Shown here piece by piece: positions 58,845-64,000 of a DNA stretch of 64,000 bases. The notes beneath the pieces are model-generated. The model worked only from the letters and a program-made list of their open reading frames with translations. It did no database searches and was not told where the DNA came from. Position 1 is the first letter of the stretch, and each line of letters begins with the position of its first letter. The stretch comes from Streptomyces coelicoflavus (lineage in GTDB: Bacteria; Actinomycetota; Actinomycetes; Streptomycetales; Streptomycetaceae). The position numbers were made by a program, and so were the translations under genes. The stretch spans positions 107,012-171,011 of the forward strand of contig NZ_BEWB01000019.1 of NCBI RefSeq assembly GCF_003112555.1. Reading direction: 5' to 3'.

Positions 58845-58926
58845 AGTGAACTCCCCGTGAGACAGACGTGCGGTCGAGGCTACTGGCGGTATCCGCGGGG
58901 TTCCCGGTTTCGTCAGAGCGAATTAC

Positions 58927-59312
58927 TCACGTCATCAGGGTGATTCGGTGAGCATGAGTGCTTCGGTTGCGTCTTGTGTCCTGATCGCGCCTGAACGTAC
59001 GACAGTCCAGGCCGCACTCGCCCTTCGCCGTCTGGAAGTACTCTTCCACCGTCCACCTCGTGGCAGCCACCTTGACCAGGTCTTTCAGCCGGGAGGTGGC
59101 CGGTCCGCAGCAGAGGTAGTAGACGATCTCGACAGGGTCGGCGACGCCGCGGCGGGTCAGGGCCCAGTGCCCCAAGCCGTCCGCCCAGCAGGGCCGGATC
59201 GCGATGCGGGCCCAGTCGTGGATCCGCTCCCCGTGCGTGCCCAGCCCGCCGGAGATCCGCTTCCAGCGCTGCCGGGGCAGTGCGGCGATCAGGGCATCGA
59301 CGCGTGCCGTCA
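58927..59312 (-). mobile_element. IS701-like transposase remnant
   Basis: About 128 codons match the C-terminal part of IS701-family DDE transposases: ARVDALIAALP, GERIHDWARIAIRPCW, GHWALTRRGVADPVEIVYYLC, and RWTVEEYFQTAKGECGLD, the region of the catalytic Glu. The start of the transposase is absent and the last part is scrambled after GLD, where intact copies read on to a Tyr/Arg/His-rich end. No terminal inverted repeats were found. It replaces the end of the membrane protein gene beside it, so it marks an old insertion with deletion. Confidence 0.75.
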
Positions 59313-59668
59313 TTCCCGAGCAGCTCACAGGTCGAGTTGACCCTGGTCTGCTGCGTGGACGCCACGACGGCGTCGACCCATGCGCCACGCTGTTGCAGGG
59401 CCCGGTCCCGGATCAGGAAGAGGCCGACGACGAAGAGCGCAGCGGCGGAGAGGAAGAAGAGGAGCGTCAGGACCAGCCGCTGATCGGTGTGGACCGCGAC
59501 GAGCCACAACACCCCGAGCGCGACCGCCAGGCCGGGAAGGACGAGCCAGCGGCCGGCGAGTCCGGAGAGCGCGGCGCCGTCGAGGATGGCCAGGAGGCTC
59601 ACGCTCGTGTAGAAGAGCGGGGCGGAGTGGCGCCGTTCCAGGCGGTCGAGCCACGCGGGCCCCGCCAT
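59303..59668 (-). pseudogene. Membrane protein gene truncated by the IS701-like remnant
   Basis: ATG 59668 overlaps the upstream stop by 1 nt (TGATG). About 120 codons encode three helices (near 16-34, 39-57, 64-83) and the start of an outer domain, LQQRGAWVDAV and NSTCELLGNDGT. This parallels the intact protein at 60.6-61.3 kb (LEARGRWTEVTV, DTVCELRRTDDGT). At the C-E-L segment the paralogy ends and IS701-like sequence begins near 59303-59312. The open frame continues out of phase with the transposase to 58913, giving a chimeric 251-codon frame that is unlikely to be functional beyond the junction. Confidence 0.7.
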
Positions 59669-60435
59669 CAGCGGGTGATGAGGCTGGGCCAGGTCTTCTC
59701 CTCCGAGACTCTCGCCCGGGCTTCTCGCAGTGCCCACGTATAGTGCCGCAGCCCCTTGGCCATGCCCCAGAGACCGACCGCGGCGATCGCGATGCCCGCC
59801 CCAGCCACGGCCACCTGGGCGCACGTACCGCCATTCTCCTGGCCGAGATCCCCCGTCAGGGCGACGAGGACCAGGATGCCCCCGGCCAGTAGCGGGGCGA
59901 CGGGCGCCATCATCCACATGAGCGACTTGCCGGACAGGAACGCCAGGTACCGGCGTCCGTCCAGTGGAACGGTGTTCTTCCAGGGTTGCCCCGCCCGCAT
60001 CAGGTCCCATGTCGAGGCGAGGGGCTGCGGGATGTTCCCGGGAGGCAGCGCACGGGCCGGGGGCAGGCGGTCGAGCGCGGTCCATGCCTCCAGCAGCCGA
60101 TGCGCTGCGCGGCCTCGTCGTACCACGCGCCTGAATGCCGCGGCGGCCACTCCCGCCACCAGGAGCGAGACGACCACGAGCACGACGGTCACGAGCAGGT
60201 CCGCGCCCTCGGGATCGTCCAAGTCGAGGTACCACCCGAGACCCACCCAGGCGAAGCACCAGCCTCCCGCAACCACCGCCGTGGCCAGCCAGGACCACAG
60301 CAGGTTCCGCAGCGCCATACTGCGCGGGGCCAGGACGTCTGTTGCGGCGGACCGAGCGGTGAGGAGCGCGGCCCGGTCGTACCAGACCAGGGTCCGCGGG
60401 TCGGGTGGCAGGTCGGGCGGGTTTCCAGGGCTCAT
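59668..60435 (-). CDS. Four-helix membrane protein of the type VII-like locus
   Basis: A 255-residue protein with helices near 46-65, 80-102, 174-193 and 208-228, and a long cytosolic loop between the second and third (about 105-170) containing the tract NIPQPLASTWDLMRAGQPWK. Starts ATG 60435, which overlaps the stop of the tiny remnant frame upstream by 4 nt. No family recognised. Position in a coupled run of genes suggests a structural or accessory membrane part. Confidence 0.75.
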   Translation of the reverse strand: MSPGNPPDLPPDPRTLVWYDRAALLTARSAATDVLAPRSMALRNLLWSWLATAVVAGGWCFAWVGLGWYLDLDDPEGADLLVTVVLVVVSLLVAGVAAAAFRRVVRRGRAAHRLLEAWTALDRLPPARALPPGNIPQPLASTWDLMRAGQPWKNTVPLDGRRYLAFLSGKSLMWMMAPVAPLLAGGILVLVALTGDLGQENGGTCAQVAVAGAGIAIAAVGLWGMAKGLRHYTWALREARARVSEEKTWPSLITR

Positions 60436-60557
60436 GACAACGCACCGTCCTCGTCGGGTTCCGGCTGTTCGAGAAAGGTCGACTTCCCGGCGATGAGGGC
60501 CACGATGCTCGCCATGGACAGCACCTGTTCGGCGTCCAGGCAGGTACCCACGACCAT
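60432..60557 (-). pseudogene. 41-codon C-terminal remnant related to the 61.3-62.0 kb protein
   Basis: A short frame from ATG 60557 to a TGA overlapping the next start. It reads VVGTCLDAEQVL, then ALIAGKSTFLEQPEPDED, closely matching the C-terminus of the neighbouring 235-residue protein (VVGNCLDPEQVV, then AVIGGNSTFVDDAPDADE). It sits 3 nt after the stop of the membrane protein gene. The rest of the gene is missing, so this is a leftover from duplication and deletion, although it still has a start, a stop and coupling and could be translated. Confidence 0.65.
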
Positions 60558-60560
60558 GAG

Positions 60561-61292
60561 TCAGGGTCGGCCGTCGTGGGGCCCGCTGAACGATCCGGGG
60601 CCGGGCTGCGGATATGGCTGGCCCGGGTTGGTCGACGGCGGGTACGGAGGCGGCATGGGGGGATGGCGACGGCCTCCCCTTCGGAAGGCGACTGTCACGC
60701 CGGTGACGAGAACGACTCCTGAGATCCCCGCAGCGAGATCGGTGGCGACGGTGTTGGGGGCGGATCGCCGTGGCCGGACCTCTCCCTCCGGGTCCTCCAG
60801 CACGCTGAGAGTAGCCCCCCGGGAGAGATCCGCGCAGTCGTCCAGAAGATGGGGAACGGCTGTCCCATCGTCCGTGCGTCGCAGTTCACACACCGTGTCG
60901 CGTCTGGGGCGTTCAGTGATCTGGACCACTGTCACCTCGGTCCAGCGTCCCCGTGCCTCCAGTACGTCGTTGCTGTGCCCGTTCCAGGAGAGGAGCGTCA
61001 GTGCGGTCGCGGATACGGCGTACAGGAGCGTCAGGTACCAGGCCCGGCCGAAGTAGTTGACCTCGGTGAGCAGGGCCAGAAGGGCCAGCGCGACAACGAA
61101 GAGCAGAACGTAGGCAGGCCACGCGTTCGCAGGAACGAGCAGGAGCAGCAGACGTAGTGCGAACGGCAGTGCACAGGCGACAAGGGCGAGAGCGAAGCCT
61201 GTCCTGGTCAGGGCGGCGCGTGACAGGCCTGGTGCACGTTCCGTGAGCCCCTTGCTCAGGGAGTGTGCCACGAAAGAGGCGTTCACATTCAT
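60561..61292 (-). CDS. Membrane protein with outer domain and Pro-rich tail
   Basis: A 243-residue protein from ATG 61292 (GGGGGAG 5 nt upstream). Three helices (about 30-48, 54-72, 78-96) are followed by an outer domain with two Cys (CELRRTDDGT and DDCADL), a fourth helix (about 188-205) and a Pro/Gly-rich cytosolic tail (MPPPYPPSTNPGQPYPQPG). It is the intact paralogue of the truncated gene at 59.3-59.7 kb. It follows the 235-residue hypothetical gene by 16 nt. Function unknown. Confidence 0.78.
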   Translation of the reverse strand: MNVNASFVAHSLSKGLTERAPGLSRAALTRTGFALALVACALPFALRLLLLLVPANAWPAYVLLFVVALALLALLTEVNYFGRAWYLTLLYAVSATALTLLSWNGHSNDVLEARGRWTEVTVVQITERPRRDTVCELRRTDDGTAVPHLLDDCADLSRGATLSVLEDPEGEVRPRRSAPNTVATDLAAGISGVVLVTGVTVAFRRGGRRHPPMPPPYPPSTNPGQPYPQPGPGSFSGPHDGRP

Positions 61293-61308
61293 GAGTGCTC
61301 CCCCAGAG

Positions 61309-62016
61309 TCACGTTTCCGACTCTGTTTCATCTGCATCCGGGGCATCATCGACGAATGTCGAATTACCCCCTATCACTGCGACGACTCCGGCGAGGGGCA
61401 CCACTTGTTCGGGGTCCAGGCAATTTCCCACGACCAGTAGACCGTGGTCGCCTCCGGGCGGGCATGAAAGTGACACGGCGAGTCCGATGCGGCCCACCGA
61501 TGCATCCGCCCCCGACTGTGCCTCCTCCGTGGGGAACAGAGTGAGGTCTCCCTCCGGAGACATGACTGGCTGCGAGATGATGCCCAAGCCGAAGCCCATT
61601 TGTGTCGGGTAGGACTCCGTGTAAGCTACGCGCCCCTCCAAATCCTCTCCCAGTAGCCGGACGGCAACCTCGCCCAGGTCGAGGTCTGCCTGCACGGTGG
61701 GCACATCCACCACTGCGGCCATGATCTGCCAAACTGCCGGACCGCCATCCTTCGCTGGAACGGTCACCAGGCCGTAGGAGATCAGGCCTTGCTTCCGGAG
61801 GATTCCACGCCATGTGAGGAGAGCGGCGGTGAAGTCCGCGCGCACACTCGGTTCATGCTGGGGATAGCTGCGATTGATCAGATCTTCGTAGCGCGCTCGT
61901 GTCGAGTCCTCGGAGATGTCCTCTACTAGATCGAACCAGTCCGTGGGCGCATACAGATTGACGGCGCCTGCTGCCGACGGCCTGGCAGACAACGGGGTGG
62001 AGGTGGCCGTGGACAT
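61309..62016 (-). CDS. Hypothetical protein of the type VII-like locus (235 aa)
   Basis: A 235-residue soluble protein. ATG 62016 overlaps the large WxG gene stop by 1 nt (TGATG), with GGGAG 9 nt upstream. Mixed helix-strand content, with DWFDLVEDISEDSTRARYED near the start and an acidic end (DDAPDADETESET). No known family. Its C-terminus is duplicated as the 41-codon remnant at 60.4-60.6 kb, and it parallels the protein at 53.1-53.8 kb in size and place. An EspG-like chaperone role would fit the context but is only a guess. Confidence 0.75.
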   Translation of the reverse strand: MSTATSTPLSARPSAAGAVNLYAPTDWFDLVEDISEDSTRARYEDLINRSYPQHEPSVRADFTAALLTWRGILRKQGLISYGLVTVPAKDGGPAVWQIMAAVVDVPTVQADLDLGEVAVRLLGEDLEGRVAYTESYPTQMGFGLGIISQPVMSPEGDLTLFPTEEAQSGADASVGRIGLAVSLSCPPGGDHGLLVVGNCLDPEQVVPLAGVVAVIGGNSTFVDDAPDADETESET

Positions 62017-63362
62017 CAACTGGCGCTCCCGTTGGGCGAGATGAACGGGCCGGTCGGGGTCGGGAAGCCGCCTGGGATGAGACTCGGCAGTTTGGGCGGC
62101 TTGAAGATGTCGGGCATCCGGCCTTGCCCGAGGTCCGTCAGAGCGTCGGCCCCACCGCCAGGAGCCAGGCCCATGAAGTTGCCTCCAATGGTGTTGGTGA
62201 ACTGGGCTGCCTGAAAACCGAACTCGGGCGTGTGCATCCCACCCCTGCCCATCTGGCTGGCGAACCGGAAGAAGCCCGGTACGTCGGGGCCAGCGTTGCC
62301 GATCTTCATGGTCTGTGCCGCGAGCTTCGGGTAACTTCCGGCGGCACCGGCGAGCTTGCTCAGCTTCAGCCCGGCTGCGAAGGCGGCACCGCCAAAGGCG
62401 AGGGTGACGGCGTCGAGTATGACCGCTGGGTCGGTGAGAGCCTTGAGGAAGCTGCCCGTCGTCCCCACGGCCGAGAGGTAGTGACTGGCGAGCGCGATGC
62501 CACCGAGTGCCAAGGCCGGCAATGCGAGGAACTGGAGTCCGGGAACGAGGGACAGCAACCCCAATATGGTGCTGGCGAAGCCTGCGATGTCTCCCACGAA
62601 CTTCAGTAGGGGCGCGAGTTCCTTAAGTGCCGCCTTGATCTCATCGAGCAGCGCGTCCTGGAACTCAGCGATGTTCTCTACCAAGTCCGCGATGGCCTCG
62701 CCGATCTTGTCCCAGATCCCCGGCTCGTTGGGCGCGATGTCCATCGCGTGCTTGAGCCGGTCGGCGACCGCTCCGCCTTCCTCGATGTAACGTTCCCGCA
62801 GGCGCTCGGCCCGGCCGCGTATCTCCTCCAGGTCGGCATTGGCCGCGTGGAGCGACTTCTCCTTGCCGCTGCGCTTCTCTTCCTGCCGTTCCTGCTTCGC
62901 CTTCTCCTCGTGCGTCTGGTCGCCCAGCCGCTCGGCCCACCCGGGCTTGGGCGGCATGCCGTCCAACTCGCGCTGGAGCCCGGCAGCCTTGCCCTTGGCG
63001 TTCTGCGCCTCGCTCTCCAGCTTTTCCGCGTATGCCTGCTGCTCGCGCATGTAGCGCGCCCAGTCGTCCAGGGCCTGTCCGGCGTCGGTGAACGAGTCGC
63101 GCGCGTCGTTGACCTTGGGACGGAAGTCGTCGTGGAACTGCTCACGGAACGCCTCGGCGGCCTTGCCCTTCCACTCTCCGCGGCCGGTGCCGTTGAGGAC
63201 CTGGGCGATGTCGCGCAGTGTCTTTCCCGTCCTGACCACGATCTCCGCGACGCTCGCGGCGTCCGCCTGATTGCCGGGGCAGGGGCAGAACCCGATCGCG
63301 GGGAAGCGGGCGTCGGCGGCGGGGTCCGGACGGAGCCAGCCGGGCCGGGAGTAGTCCGTCAC
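62016..63362 (-). CDS. Large WXG-domain protein, probable type VII secretion substrate (cassette 2)
   Basis: A 448-residue protein from GTG 63362 (GTGA overlap with the small partner). The N-terminal domain has GEWKGKAAEAFREQF (WxG motif, about 60-75) and long helices, a Lys/Glu-rich coiled region (about 145-185), then MDIAPNEPGIWDKIGEAIAD (about 217-236) shared with the cassette 1 protein, hydrophobic segments (FASTILGLLSLVPGLQFLALP) and a Gly/Pro/Phe-rich C-terminus (PKLPSLIPGGFPTPTGPF). No toxin motif is visible. Probably exported with its small partner. Confidence 0.8.
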   Translation of the reverse strand: MTDYSRPGWLRPDPAADARFPAIGFCPCPGNQADAASVAEIVVRTGKTLRDIAQVLNGTGRGEWKGKAAEAFREQFHDDFRPKVNDARDSFTDAGQALDDWARYMREQQAYAEKLESEAQNAKGKAAGLQRELDGMPPKPGWAERLGDQTHEEKAKQERQEEKRSGKEKSLHAANADLEEIRGRAERLRERYIEEGGAVADRLKHAMDIAPNEPGIWDKIGEAIADLVENIAEFQDALLDEIKAALKELAPLLKFVGDIAGFASTILGLLSLVPGLQFLALPALALGGIALASHYLSAVGTTGSFLKALTDPAVILDAVTLAFGGAAFAAGLKLSKLAGAAGSYPKLAAQTMKIGNAGPDVPGFFRFASQMGRGGMHTPEFGFQAAQFTNTIGGNFMGLAPGGGADALTDLGQGRMPDIFKPPKLPSLIPGGFPTPTGPFISPNGSAS

Positions 63363-63670
63363 CGCTTCCCGCCCTTCCCGGACCGGGCCTTCTCCAACTC
63401 CCGTGCGAACTGCTCGTCCGTCTCCTCGAAGGTCTTCTTGATCTGCCCCAGTGCCTTCGCCGCGGACTTGGAGAACTTGGACATCTGCTTGATCCCGTAC
63501 GACCACTCGTCGCCGAAGTCGTCCATCCGCTTCGCGAGCTTGAAGACTCCCATCGCGGCGCCGTCGACGTCCTCCATCTCACGGCACGGCGCCGCCATCA
63601 CCTCGTGGATGTCGCGAATGTCCTTCTGCGTCTTCTCCAGCATCTCGAAGTCGATGTACAGGTCACCCAT
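63359..63670 (-). CDS. Small helical partner protein with DEWxYGIKQ motif (cassette 2)
   Basis: A 103-residue helical protein from ATG 63670 (GGGGGAATC upstream). Two helices with the turn DEWSYGIKQMSKF (about 54-66) match the cassette 1 partner; the following KKTFEETDEQFARELE resembles the C-terminal export helix of WXG-type proteins. Lys-rich end. It is the first gene of a coupled leftward series that runs to about 57.3 kb. Confidence 0.8.
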   Translation of the reverse strand: MGDLYIDFEMLEKTQKDIRDIHEVMAAPCREMEDVDGAAMGVFKLAKRMDDFGDEWSYGIKQMSKFSKSAAKALGQIKKTFEETDEQFARELEKARSGKGGKR

Positions 63671-64000
63671 GATTCCCCCGGTTCGCTGTCGCCCATGCTC
63701 GCTCTTACGAACCAACGCTATACAGCCCGTAGATGGGGAGTCCGGGTGGGGGTGAGGGGCCGTTGCGGACCGGCACCGGCCGGCAACGAGCTGATGGTGG
63801 CGGCCGGAGAGGAAGTGGAAGAGTCCTCGGGCAGACCGCATTTTCCCGATTTTCCCGATCTGAAGAAATTCGCGACCTTGGCGTAGGTTGCTCAGAATGT
63901 TGGATACCGGTTGGTGTTCCTCTTCCTCTCCTTCATCGGTCTCGTCGTGACACGGCTCCGTCGGGCGAGGCGAGGCACCTCGCGCGACTCTCCGCAGCGC
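63671..64000. other. Upstream region of cassette 2; possible start of a rightward gene
   Basis: This 330-nt end segment has no complete gene. It should contain the promoter of cassette 2. From GTG 63914 a rightward frame stays open to the window edge, beginning FLFLSFIGLVVTRLRRARR, which looks like a membrane helix with a basic end. It may be the start of a gene whose body lies outside the window; no ribosome-binding site is clear. TTTTCCCGAT is repeated in tandem at 63841-63860 (first copy ATTTTCCCGAT). Confidence 0.35.

Noticed and set aside
63605..63886. 93-codon rightward frame opposite cassette 2
   Set aside because: It overlaps the small WxG partner gene antisense and continues into non-coding sequence; no protein-like features.

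Overview
The window is chromosomal DNA of a high-GC actinomycete, almost certainly a Streptomyces. Third codon positions are heavily G/C, GTG starts are common, gene ends often overlap by 4 nt (ATGA/GTGA), menaquinone is made by the futalosine route, and Ser/Thr kinases are abundant. From memory, the order hemL, phosphatase, deacetylase-like lipoprotein, ccs genes, kinases, mqn genes, cold-shock gene, mqnA, kinase, FtsK/EssC matches a conserved part of the S. coelicolor core chromosome. No rRNA, tRNA or CRISPR array was seen.

Layout. 1-1.8 kb: the end of a probable XRE regulator coupled to a flavoprotein, then a convergent conserved gene. 2.3-10.2 kb: haem and cytochrome c block, with hemL, a histidine phosphatase, a Tat-lipoprotein of the polysaccharide-deacetylase type, and the System II maturation genes resA-like, ccdA, resB, ccsB, closed by a strong terminator. 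10.4-28.4 kb: five transmembrane Ser/Thr kinases with different ectodomains (two PQQ-type propellers, two ricin-type lectin domains, one LamG domain). Between them lie regulators (MerR with two DNA-binding domains, TetR, LysR, WYL) and small metabolic genes. 28.9-33.7 kb: late menaquinone genes mqnL-mqnP-mqnM, an AsnC-type regulator and mqnE; mqnA lies apart at 45.1 kb. 33.9-37.1 kb: a UdgX-type uracil-DNA glycosylase, a GNAT enzyme, a small membrane protein, and a DAACS transporter preceded by a Cys-containing leader peptide. 37.2-43.8 kb: a fatty-acyl block (TetR, MaoC/HtdX, FabG4, divergent FadA2, FadD) with repeated TTACC/GGTAA palindromes. 43.8-47.7 kb: methyltransferase, cold-shock protein, mqnA and a sixth kinase.

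47.8-63.7 kb is the most unusual part: a type VII secretion-like locus. A 1525-residue ATPase appears to fuse a ubiquitin-like domain, an FHA domain, two membrane helices and three FtsK-type domains, as in Firmicute EssC plus YukD. Next to it are a tryptophan-less WXG100-like protein and two leftward cassettes. Each cassette has a small helical protein with a DEWxYGIKQ motif and a large protein with an N-terminal WxG domain and a shared APNEPGxWDK motif. Accessory genes follow: PH-like proteins, multi-pass membrane proteins, a lipoprotein and a secreted protein. The second cassette shows decay: a gene with two +1 shifts in C runs, a membrane gene cut off by an IS701-like transposase remnant, and a 41-codon C-terminal remnant of a neighbouring gene. 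The membrane kinase that converges on the FHA-bearing ATPase suggests, by inference only, phosphorylation control of the secretion machine.
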